Below, one piece after another: positions 1-5,460 of a DNA stretch of 6,583 nucleotides. A model generated the notes under the pieces. It was not told where the DNA came from. It worked only from the letters and a program-made list of their open reading frames with translations, and searched no databases. Source of the stretch: Anaerolineae bacterium (GTDB taxonomy: Bacteria > Chloroflexota > Anaerolineae > 4572-78 > J111); the NCBI GenBank assembly GCA_020433835.1, contig JAGRBY010000407.1:1-6583 (forward strand), written 5' to 3'. The position numbers were made by a program, and so were the translations under genes. The first letter of the stretch is position 1, and each line of letters begins with the position of its first letter.

Positions 1-731
1 ACACCAGTCTGTTTGTCGTCCGAAAACAAAAGCCAATCCCCCTCCCCCGCGATAAAGCGCAGCAGCACGAGCGCCGGGCTTTTGCTCATAAAGGCCAGCC
101 CGCCAAACATACCGGAGGCTACCAGCCAGTGACGCCCGGCCTTCTGTCCCCAAAAAACCAACGCCGTCATAATCGACAGCGTCATAAAGGTCGTACTGAG
201 GGCATCGTGGTGGATAACGCGCGAGAGGGCGATATGAAAGGGACTTAGGGCGATGAGCAGCGCCCCCACAAACGCAATGCTGCCGCCAAAGAGCCGTCGG
301 CCCAGCCAAAAAATCGCCACTACCCACAGCGACACGATAAAAACCGTGCCCATACGCTCTGGGATGATGAGGTTGGGGTCGAGCGGGTTGGTTGAGGCGT
401 TGACCACATAATCATACAGTGACACGGTGCGGCGCTCAGGCAGCCAGCTCAACCAAAAGCCGAAGCTGCCGGTCCACATGGTGGTTACACCGGGGTGTCC
501 GGTGCGCAGGGTACAGGCCAACCCCTCGGCTACATAGTGCCAGGCCTCAACCACAGAGTCGCACTGGTAGGCCGGGTTAATCAACCCGGCCAGAAAATTA
601 CGAGAGCGGTCAACCCACAAGAACTCATCGGGCGTAAGAAACCGACCCAGATCAACAACACGCGGTATTAAGGCCGCAAAAAAGAGGAACAGTGAGGTTA
701 TGATGCTTGAGCGCAGAATTTTTGATATCAT
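1..731 (-). CDS. GT39/PMT_2-like membrane glycosyltransferase, partial (3' end outside window)
   Basis: The frame is open from an ATG at 731 to the left edge, giving 243 complete codons of an N-terminal fragment. The protein looks like a polytopic GT-C glycosyltransferase of the GT39/PMT_2 group, which transfer a sugar from a polyprenyl-phosphate donor on the outer face of the membrane. A first hydrophobic segment (about residues 9-23) is followed by the acidic pair D35-E36 in a TPDE context, the usual catalytic position in the first outer loop. Next come a GHPGVTTMW motif (78-86), membrane segments near 129-144 and 152-169, an SRVIHHDA motif (170-177) and an MSKSP motif (215-219). These blocks align by eye with the 842-residue protein encoded upstream, so the two are paralogues. 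No clear Shine-Dalgarno sequence precedes the ATG; the start is chosen because the hydrophobic segment and DE motif fall at the same distance as in the paralogue. It is probably downstream in the same transcription unit. The acceptor cannot be deduced. Confidence 0.85.
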   Translation of the reverse strand, partial: MISKILRSSIITSLFLFFAALIPRVVDLGRFLTPDEFLWVDRSRNFLAGLINPAYQCDSVVEAWHYVAEGLACTLRTGHPGVTTMWTGSFGFWLSWLPERRTVSLYDYVVNASTNPLDPNLIIPERMGTVFIVSLWVVAIFWLGRRLFGGSIAFVGALLIALSPFHIALSRVIHHDALSTTFMTLSIMTALVFWGQKAGRHWLVASGMFGGLAFMSKSPALVLLRFIAGEGDWLLFSDDKQTG

Positions 732-759
732 AGCTATTTTCAGGAATTTATTGGGTGTT

Positions 760-794
760 GTTAGTGGTTAGCCGTTAGCGGTTAGCGGTTAGCC
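760..794 (+). repeat. Five tandem heptamers, GTTAGCG-like
   Basis: Five consecutive 7-bp units can be read: GTTAGTG, GTTAGCC, GTTAGCG, GTTAGCG and GTTAGCC. The first five bases are constant and only the last two vary. On the minus strand, the transcribed strand of the flanking genes, the units read as CGCTAAC or GGCTAAC. The array sits 29 bp upstream of the start codon of the partial glycosyltransferase gene. Units are far too short for a CRISPR. Confidence 0.85.
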
Positions 795-823
795 TTACCA
801 CCAAAACCCGTCGGAACAAAAAG

Positions 824-858
824 GCTGACTGCTGCACGCTGATAGCTGACCGCTACAA
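824..858 (+). repeat. Second, diverged heptamer block, GCTGAYN-like
   Basis: Five 7-bp units in register read GCTGACT, GCTGCAC, GCTGATA, GCTGACC and GCTACAA. They are more degenerate than the block at 760-794. The reverse complement of GCTGACC is GGTCAGC, which differs from the first block's GGTTAGC phase by one transition, so this looks like a decayed inverted copy. The two blocks are separated by 29 bp, and their inner edges (787-794 and 823-830) can pair over 8 bp if G-U pairs are allowed. The block ends 5 bp beyond the stop codon of the 842-residue gene. Confidence 0.6.
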
Positions 859-863
859 AAGGT

Positions 864-3392
864 CTATTGGTCTTTTCGAATAAAGGTCCAGGGAACCGTC
901 CAGTAATCAAGGCCATCGGCCAGCTGTAGACGCTGCCCGGTCTCCGGCTGGTAGAGGCCCACAATTACTTTATAGTACCCCGCTTCAAAGCCATACGGCA
1001 CCGCGATAAGATAGTCATCAACCACAACTTCACCTTGTACCCAACGGCTGGTGGGCCAGGTTCCGTTGAGCGGCTGGGTATCGATACCGGCCATGCGTGC
1101 ATCGGTTTCGGCCTCCAACAGTTGGGCAAAAACGGTGTAGTCCGGCAGTGGCGCTGTTTCTGCCTGCCAGGCTATCGTCAGGCCGATGAAATCGTGGGTC
1201 GGGTTAATCTGGTAGCCGACCAGCCCTATCTGGTCGCCGAAGACAACCGAACCGGCCCGGCTGAGATTGTCGGGCGTATGGAATTGGCGCAGTTCAATTT
1301 CCCCCAGCGGCTGACCGTCGACAAGAAGGGCGTAAGGCCCGCGGGCTAAATCATCCGGCACGGCCAGTGTATACCGGCTAACGACAAGTCCGCCGTCGAT
1401 AGGTATGATGCTGCCCTCGCCCTGGGCCAACACCTGCTGCGGGTCAGCGGCTAATAGCGCTGTTTCTAAGGGAGCCTGTGTCCCGTCCTCTTGCAGATCG
1501 CTCAACGCGCTCAACGGCTGCAAAGTAACCGCCGTTCCCGGCGGCGGCGCGGCCTGAGCCGACCAGACCACATCAACCAGCAAAGGCTGGCCGAGCATGC
1601 CATATGGGCTTAGAGGCCGGAAAGCCAGCGGCCCGTCGGCCCCCGGCACCGCTTCAAGGGCCGGGCCGGGGTAGACATCGCCATAGTGAAGCCCGTTCAA
1701 ATCAACCGAGAAAAGCGGGCCGGTAAAGCTGTAATAGTACAGCGCCTCCGGCGACGGTTCGCCCGATTGCCACTGTTTGCTATAAAGCACAACATAGTCC
1801 AGGTGGTCGCCGGTAATGTCGGCCAGGCGGCCATCGAAATAGGGGGCAACCGTTGAGGCATACGGCGTACCGACCCGGCTGCCCGGCGCAGTGCGCTGAA
1901 GAAAACGGCCCACCTGATCGAGTCCTTCGCCCCACCCATATTTTACCACATGGGGCGCAAGAAAGGGACCACCGACGATGGGATTGAAATAGGTGAAGAA
2001 GTAGGGCGCATAGGGCAGCACAACCACCACCGCCGACAGGGTGAGAGTCGCTACGAAAATGGGGTAACGGTGATCGGTGGCGGGTCGGCGTTTGGCCTGG
2101 TCGCGGCTGATGAAGCTTTGGTAGAGATAAAGCCAGCCTCCGGCGGCCACAAAGGCCAGCGCCGGGAAGATTGGCAAGATATAGCGGGGGCTGCGCTTGC
2201 CGCCGAGAGTCATAAAGAGGGTGAACAGCAGGGCGAAGAGGATCAGCCAGGCGGTGGGCGAAAGCAGCGGTGTTATGGTCGATGGCACTTCCGGCTCGCC
2301 GGAGCGGCTTTTGGCCTCATCTGCCGGAGCGGCAGGAGGATTAGCCGGTACGGATTTACGACCAAGCAAGAGAAAGGCGGCTGCGCCCAGGCCAACGGTG
2401 ACCAAGGGGCTGAGTTTGAAAGCACCGTGAGCGACGTAGTAGAAGGGGCCAAGGTTCGGCACAAGCCAGTAGCTCTCGCTGTCGGCTTCTTCTTGATCGG
2501 TGGCTGACAGGAAAGCATTCTCGATAACCGCCCACGGTCGCCCCAGGGGGTCGCCCCAGGCGGCCGGCCAGAGTATGATAAAGGTCAGGTAGGCCGCCAG
2601 CCCCCAGACAGCAAGGCGCTTCACCTGGGTCAGGGCCGAGCTTTTGTCCTGCCACAATGAGGCCGCCAGAACCAACCCAGCCAACGGGATCAGAAACAGC
2701 GTGGGGGCTTTGGAAAGGAAAGCTAAACCCGCGGCTATGCCGGACAGGATAAAATCGAGATAGACTGGGCCTAAGCCACGCTCCGGCGGCAGCGCAACGC
2801 GACAGCCCCGCAGCAGCAGCAGCAGCGCGATGGTCATGACCATCGCGGCCGGGGCATCGTGGCCGATGACGCGCGACAGGGAGATGGTGTGCGGATCGAG
2901 AGCGATAAAGATCGCACCCAGGAGAGCCACAGGGCGACCCAAGAGGGGGCGGGCCAGCCGGTAAAGCAAGACAACCGCCAGCGATGTAAAGAGCGCCATC
3001 GGCCAGCGGGTCGCCGCTAAAATCGGGAGTTCAGTCCGAAATTCCGGAAGCGTGAGCAGCCAATCGACCAGGGAAGGATCAGAAGGCCCGGAGTGAAAGG
3101 CGTGGTAGATGGCCAGCCCGACACCGCCCAACCAGGTGGTGGTAACGGCCGGCGTGAGGTTAACGCTGGTAGCAGCGAAATCGCCTTGCAGCAAAGCCGC
3201 CAAAAACCGGGCCGAACGATAGACCCATTTGGCTTCGTCGGCAGTGACGAAACGCTGCAAATCATACACGCGCGGCAGTAGAGCCAGGAGGAATAGACCA
3301 CAGCCAATCGCCACTTCGGCTGGGACCGAGCTATTGGGGTGGGGGATGGTATTACCCGTTTTTGCCATGGATGGGTATCTTACCACGCCCAT
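864..3392 (-). CDS. GT39/PMT_2-like membrane glycosyltransferase with beta-rich C-terminal extension
   Basis: Full-length protein of 842 residues. Residues 1-475 form a multi-pass GT-C core with about ten hydrophobic segments (roughly 27-42, 125-147, 154-172, 180-197, 212-247, 260-279, 327-344, 380-398, 404-425, 443-469). The presumed catalytic acidic pair is D52-E53 in a TADE context. Further family blocks are SRVIGHDA (173-180), LSKAP (226-230) and KRSPRYILP (399-407). The family moves sugars from polyprenyl-phosphate carriers to acceptors outside the cytoplasm; the acceptor here is unknown. Residues 484-842 are soluble and probably extracytoplasmic: a GWGEGLD-led alpha/beta segment (about 486-570) and two beta-rich segments (about 590-705 and 715-842). 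Residues 346-375 are a Pro/Ala-rich linker loop. ATG 3392 gives the longest frame; ATG 3368 (residue 9, MAKTG) is equally possible, since neither has a strong ribosome binding site. The paralogue encoded at 1-731 follows 132 bp downstream. Confidence 0.9.
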   Translation of the reverse strand: MGVVRYPSMAKTGNTIPHPNSSVPAEVAIGCGLFLLALLPRVYDLQRFVTADEAKWVYRSARFLAALLQGDFAATSVNLTPAVTTTWLGGVGLAIYHAFHSGPSDPSLVDWLLTLPEFRTELPILAATRWPMALFTSLAVVLLYRLARPLLGRPVALLGAIFIALDPHTISLSRVIGHDAPAAMVMTIALLLLLRGCRVALPPERGLGPVYLDFILSGIAAGLAFLSKAPTLFLIPLAGLVLAASLWQDKSSALTQVKRLAVWGLAAYLTFIILWPAAWGDPLGRPWAVIENAFLSATDQEEADSESYWLVPNLGPFYYVAHGAFKLSPLVTVGLGAAAFLLLGRKSVPANPPAAPADEAKSRSGEPEVPSTITPLLSPTAWLILFALLFTLFMTLGGKRSPRYILPIFPALAFVAAGGWLYLYQSFISRDQAKRRPATDHRYPIFVATLTLSAVVVVLPYAPYFFTYFNPIVGGPFLAPHVVKYGWGEGLDQVGRFLQRTAPGSRVGTPYASTVAPYFDGRLADITGDHLDYVVLYSKQWQSGEPSPEALYYYSFTGPLFSVDLNGLHYGDVYPGPALEAVPGADGPLAFRPLSPYGMLGQPLLVDVVWSAQAAPPPGTAVTLQPLSALSDLQEDGTQAPLETALLAADPQQVLAQGEGSIIPIDGGLVVSRYTLAVPDDLARGPYALLVDGQPLGEIELRQFHTPDNLSRAGSVVFGDQIGLVGYQINPTHDFIGLTIAWQAETAPLPDYTVFAQLLEAETDARMAGIDTQPLNGTWPTSRWVQGEVVVDDYLIAVPYGFEAGYYKVIVGLYQPETGQRLQLADGLDYWTVPWTFIRKDQ

Positions 3393-3452
3393 CAGCCAGT
3401 GGCAAAGCCTTAGCTGCCGTCAATTAGCCCGGCAAGGTTGGTGGCTGGTGGG

Positions 3453-3485
3453 CAATAAAATGGCCCGACCGGTTGGGGTCGAGCC
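3453..3485 (-). terminator. Terminator-like hairpin ahead of the glycosyltransferase gene
   Basis: On the minus strand the arms GGCTCGACC (3485-3477) and GGTCGGGCC (3470-3462) pair over 9 bp, with one G-U, around the loop CCAACC. The stem is followed at once by ATTTTATTG (3461-3453), a T-rich tail. This is the form of an intrinsic terminator for minus-strand transcripts. It lies about 270 nt after the SARP stop codon and about 60 nt before the glycosyltransferase start at 3392. It could end the SARP transcript, or act as a leader terminator controlling read-through. The T run is interrupted, so strength is uncertain. Confidence 0.5.
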
Positions 3486-3499
3486 ATTGGCTAGAGGTT

Positions 3500-3526
3500 G
3501 TTTACGAGTGAGGAGGACTCGCAAAC
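3500..3526 (-). repeat. 10-bp hairpin with CCUCCUC loop
   Basis: Arms GTTTACGAGT (3500-3509) and ACTCGCAAAC (3517-3526) are inverted copies with one difference. In minus-strand RNA that difference is a G-U pair, so the stem is continuous over 10 bp; in plus-strand RNA it would be an A-C mismatch. This asymmetry favours function in the minus-strand transcript. The 7-nt loop reads CCUCCUC, which matches the anti-Shine-Dalgarno core. It stands 14 bp upstream of the terminator-like hairpin. Confidence 0.6.
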
Positions 3527-3604
3527 CGATTTATGGGTGTCATCCGGCGACCATTACCAGATACCACCGGGGAGCAAAAAGGAGGGAGTGAAGGGATACG
3601 GTTG

Positions 3605-3637
3605 TTATGGCATCCGGGGGGGCATGCACACTATCAT
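3605..3637 (-). CDS. Possible 10-codon leader peptide (very tentative)
   Basis: On the minus strand an ATG at 3637 opens a frame MIVCMPPRMP ending with TAA at 3607-3605. A GAGAAGG stretch ends 10 nt before the ATG and could serve as a ribosome binding site. It lies upstream of both the CCUCCUC-loop hairpin and the terminator-like hairpin, the position a leader peptide would take in an attenuator. There is no family support and the frame is short enough to occur by chance. Confidence 0.12.
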   Translation of the reverse strand: MIVCMPPRMP

Positions 3638-3650
3638 TGTAAAACGACCT

Positions 3651-3695
3651 TCTCAAATAAGTCTCAATTTTAGCTCAGTGCGAAGCTATTTGAGA
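3651..3695. repeat. 9-bp inverted repeat with 27-bp spacing
   Basis: TCTCAAATA at 3651-3659 and TATTTGAGA at 3687-3695 are perfect inverted copies. Inside, TAGCT and AGCTA flank CAGTGCGA and could form an alternative small stem whose right side overlaps the outer right arm by two bases, so the two foldings exclude each other. The repeat could be a binding site or part of the structured leader. The AT-rich arms make a stable RNA stem less likely than for the neighbouring repeats. Confidence 0.45.
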
Positions 3696-3696
3696 G

Positions 3697-3736
3697 CAGT
3701 GACAGCCACCGACTTGCAAATAGGTGACTGTCACTG
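3697..3736 (-). repeat. 14-bp inverted repeat just after the SARP stop codon
   Basis: CAGTGACAGCCACC (3697-3710) and GGTGACTGTCACTG (3723-3736) pair over 14 bp with a single mismatch around a 12-nt loop. It begins 19 nt downstream of the SARP stop codon on the minus strand. No T run follows directly, so it is not a classical intrinsic terminator. It could be a 3'-end stabilising or Rho-assisted hairpin, or an intergenic palindromic repeat element. Confidence 0.7.
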
Positions 3737-3755
3737 GTGGGAAACACGGTTTTGC

Positions 3756-4982
3756 TTACAGCGAATGGGCTTCCAGCCCGGCCAACACCAAACTATCGTG
3801 TCCTTCGGCAATCTGAAGATAGATGGTTTGCGTTTCGGGCGAAGGCGAGACATCCAGCTCCGTCTTCAACGTTTCTACGCATTGCAGGTATTGGCGGAGA
3901 GCCAGTTGGCGCTGGCCGCGGGCCAGGTAGCCCCACATCAGCCAGCGGTGCGCATCCTCGTAGCAGTTGTCGTGGCGCAGCACTTTCTGGCCCAGGTGAA
4001 TGAGGCGGGTGTAATCTTGCTGAGCCAGGTAATAGTCGCTCAGGCGGCTGGTGACATCAAGATAAATACTGCGAAGATGTTCACGCTGAACGTAGGGCCA
4101 CTCTTCAAAGAGATCGTCGGCTAAGAAATCGCCGGCGTACAGCTTTTCGGCCAGTTCGTACACGGCGGCAGCTTCTTTGTGTTTGCCGGCTTGCTCCAGG
4201 ACGCGGCCGGCTTCGATCCGCTCTTTGAATTCGACAGCATCGATCCAGATATTCAGCTCCGGGTTGAGCAGGTAGCAGTCGTTTTCAAACAGAATCGGCG
4301 AAACATCGGAGTCTTTTTGGCGTAACGTATGGCGCAGGCAGTAGATGGCTTGATGCAGATTTCGCCGGGCGGACTCAATACTGGCATTGGGCCAAAAGAG
4401 ATCCATGAGCACGTCTTTGGGCACCGGCCGATCATGATGGGCCACCAGATACTTGAACACAGAGCGAGCTTTTTGGCTGTTCCATTCAGAAATGCTTTGA
4501 TTATCGTAAAACAGTTGAAACTGACCAAAGCAGTAGATTTTGAAGTCGACTCGGATACGTGGGGCCGGTACTTTGGCGGGGGCGGGCCGATCGCCGGTTT
4601 GGTTGAGGATGCGCTGCAACTGCTGGCGCAGATCCAGCTCTAGCTGGCCGGCCTGCTCGGCCGACTGGCGACAGCGCTGGACTTCGGTTTGGTATTGGCC
4701 GCACAGGCGGCACAGATGCTCGGCTACCAGCAAAACCTCAGAAACAAGACCGGCTGTGTCCGTCCGGCTCTGGGCTTTTTTGAGCAGCGTTATGACATCG
4801 TGATAGCGACCATCTTCCAAAAACCTATCAATTATCGACCACACGTTATCCCAATCGAAACTTTTATCACCGCTTTGTGATTGTACAGCAAAGAGTTCTT
4901 CCACAAGCTTCTCCAATCGTGAAGTGGTTTCATTAGGCTTAAAGTTAGAATTCTTATTCCATAGGTCATGATAACTGTTCAT
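3756..4982 (-). CDS. SARP-type transcription regulator (winged helix + BTAD)
   Basis: The protein has 408 residues counted from ATG 4982. Residues 145-239 look like an OmpR-type winged-helix DNA-binding domain: YCFGQFQLFYDN (150-161), then SQKARSVFKYLVAH (169-182), DVLMDLFWP (190-198) and ARRNLHQAIYCLRHTL (205-220). Residues 246-392 match a bacterial transcriptional activator domain (BTAD), starting IDAVEF and built of TPR-like helices, with DNCYEDAHRWLMWGYLARGQ near 338-357. This order is that of SARP regulators, which activate nearby genes by binding direct repeats near the -35 region. Unusually, about 140 helical residues precede the DNA-binding domain, ending in a charged Gln-rich, possibly coiled-coil stretch (98-128) and including H89, C91, C94 and C104. 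No kinase or ATPase domain is attached. The start is set by AAAGGGG, 7 nt before ATG 4982, rather than an in-frame ATG at 5051. Natural targets to consider are the glycosyltransferase genes downstream and the divergent ATPase gene; no target is shown by the sequence. Confidence 0.88.
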   Translation of the reverse strand: MNSYHDLWNKNSNFKPNETTSRLEKLVEELFAVQSQSGDKSFDWDNVWSIIDRFLEDGRYHDVITLLKKAQSRTDTAGLVSEVLLVAEHLCRLCGQYQTEVQRCRQSAEQAGQLELDLRQQLQRILNQTGDRPAPAKVPAPRIRVDFKIYCFGQFQLFYDNQSISEWNSQKARSVFKYLVAHHDRPVPKDVLMDLFWPNASIESARRNLHQAIYCLRHTLRQKDSDVSPILFENDCYLLNPELNIWIDAVEFKERIEAGRVLEQAGKHKEAAAVYELAEKLYAGDFLADDLFEEWPYVQREHLRSIYLDVTSRLSDYYLAQQDYTRLIHLGQKVLRHDNCYEDAHRWLMWGYLARGQRQLALRQYLQCVETLKTELDVSPSPETQTIYLQIAEGHDSLVLAGLEAHSL

Positions 4983-4989
4983 TGTTGTA

Positions 4990-4997
4990 CCCCTTTC
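4990..4997 (-). promoter_or_regulatory. Strong ribosome binding site of the SARP gene
   Basis: On the minus strand GAAAGGGG (4997-4990) lies 7 nt before the ATG at 4982. This spacing and purine run select that ATG over the in-frame ATG at 5051, which has no comparable site and would add 23 residues with no family support. Confidence 0.75.
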
Positions 4998-5229
4998 TAT
5001 AACTATACCGAGCCATTGACTGATGTAACGCACTTCATTCGAGGTCATCATTCATCGAGCTACATCATTGGCCTTATAGTATCAAAAGTCATCTCCGAGA
5101 AGGAGGAAACATTGCTCCGAGTTTACTTCGAGAGTTCGGAAAGCTGGGTGCGTCGTTTCTACATGTATTTTTAAGCCATTCCTTAACACAAAATAGTCCG
5201 AATTACCTAGGGGCTAAAGGCTATTGGTG

Positions 5230-5241
5230 TGCTTTAAAGCA
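5230..5241. promoter_or_regulatory. Perfect 12-bp palindrome, candidate operator
   Basis: TGCTTTAAAGCA is a perfect palindrome with no spacer. It ends exactly where the candidate -35 box of the plus-strand promoter begins (5242). A dimeric regulator bound here could contact RNA polymerase; the flanking HTH-ATPase and SARP proteins are obvious candidates, but nothing shows which, if either, binds. Confidence 0.35.
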
Positions 5242-5270
5242 TAGACTCGTTTACCTATTTGTGTTATCAT
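5242..5270 (+). promoter_or_regulatory. Candidate sigma-70-type promoter for the HTH-ATPase gene
   Basis: A -35 box TAGACT (5242-5247; 4 of 6 consensus bases) and a -10 box TATCAT (5265-5270; 5 of 6) are separated by exactly 17 bp. Transcription would begin near 5277 and leave a leader of about 180 nt before the ATG at 5461. The surrounding DNA is AT-rich, so a chance match is possible. Confidence 0.4.
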
Positions 5271-5447
5271 AAAAATTGGGTCTCTAACTTTTATTACAAC
5301 TTATCCACTGCCAAAACTTCTTCGTACAAATATATACTGCACAAACCAACCGACCAGATTAAAAACCCTATAGCCGTCTCTAACAAACCTTCGTTATGGA
5401 TAAGCCTGTCCAAGCGGGTTTGGTTATACACGTATGCTTACAAGACC

Positions 5448-5454
5448 AGGGGAG
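5448..5454 (+). promoter_or_regulatory. Ribosome binding site of the HTH-ATPase gene
   Basis: AGGGGAG lies 6 nt before the ATG at 5461, a good Shine-Dalgarno match and spacing that fixes the start of the right-hand gene. Confidence 0.75.
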
Positions 5455-5460
5455 AGCATT

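Larger units (their letters stand above)
732..863. other. Spacer between the two glycosyltransferase genes
   Basis: This 132-bp gap separates two genes read in the same direction. It holds no supportable gene. Most of it is two blocks of 7-bp tandem repeats facing each other, described separately. On the minus strand a run of five T (822-818) follows the second block, but no perfect stem precedes it, so I do not call an intrinsic terminator. Confidence 0.8.
3393..3755. other. Structured non-coding spacer between SARP gene and glycosyltransferase gene
   Basis: This 363-bp stretch lacks a convincing gene on either strand but carries four inverted repeats, three of them compact hairpins. Read on the minus strand it is the 3' flank of the SARP gene and the 5' flank of the 842-residue glycosyltransferase gene. 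A possible -10 box TACAAT (3641-3636, minus) lies here, but the nearest TTGAGA boxes are 20 bp and 9 bp away, so no promoter is called. It may be a long 5' leader, an attenuator, or a small RNA; the sequence alone cannot choose. Confidence 0.6.
4983..5460. other. AT-rich divergent spacer between the two regulator genes
   Basis: This 478-bp region separates the SARP gene (minus) from the HTH-ATPase gene (plus) and should contain the promoters of both. A candidate plus-strand promoter and a perfect palindrome are listed separately. For the SARP gene, TATAAG (5078-5073, minus) resembles a -10 box, but no acceptable -35 box lies 16-18 bp upstream, so none is called. Two plus-strand frames in the region look spurious. 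A small TTAAG/CTTAA inverted repeat lies at 5171-5186. Confidence 0.6.

Noticed and set aside
760..858. CRISPR-like array
   Set aside because: Units are 7 bp and contiguous with no spacers, and no cas gene is present.
1950..2507. 185-codon plus-strand open frame
   Set aside because: Antisense to the membrane core of the glycosyltransferase; low-complexity Gly/Arg-rich translation typical of the complement of a hydrophobic gene.
2805..2827. Trinucleotide CAG run
   Set aside because: It encodes a poly-leucine part of a membrane segment in the glycosyltransferase; explained by codon use.
3636..3667. Promoter TTGAGA / TACAAT on the minus strand
   Set aside because: Spacings are 20 bp or 9 bp for the two TTGAGA copies, neither acceptable for a sigma-70 promoter.
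3498..4124. 208-codon plus-strand open frame
   Set aside because: Mostly antisense to the SARP gene, no recognisable protein features, and it crosses the hairpin-rich spacer; a shadow of the real gene.
4983..5051. In-frame upstream start of the SARP gene at ATG 5051, adding 23 residues
   Set aside because: No ribosome binding site precedes it, while ATG 4982 has AAAGGGG at 7 nt; the extra residues show no family features.
4968..5174. 68-codon plus-strand frame
   Set aside because: Begins inside the SARP coding start on the opposite strand and covers the RBS region; no ribosome binding site or family features.
5301..5309. DnaA-box-like TTATCCACT
   Set aside because: A single 8-of-9 match in AT-rich DNA with no cluster of boxes and no replication gene nearby.
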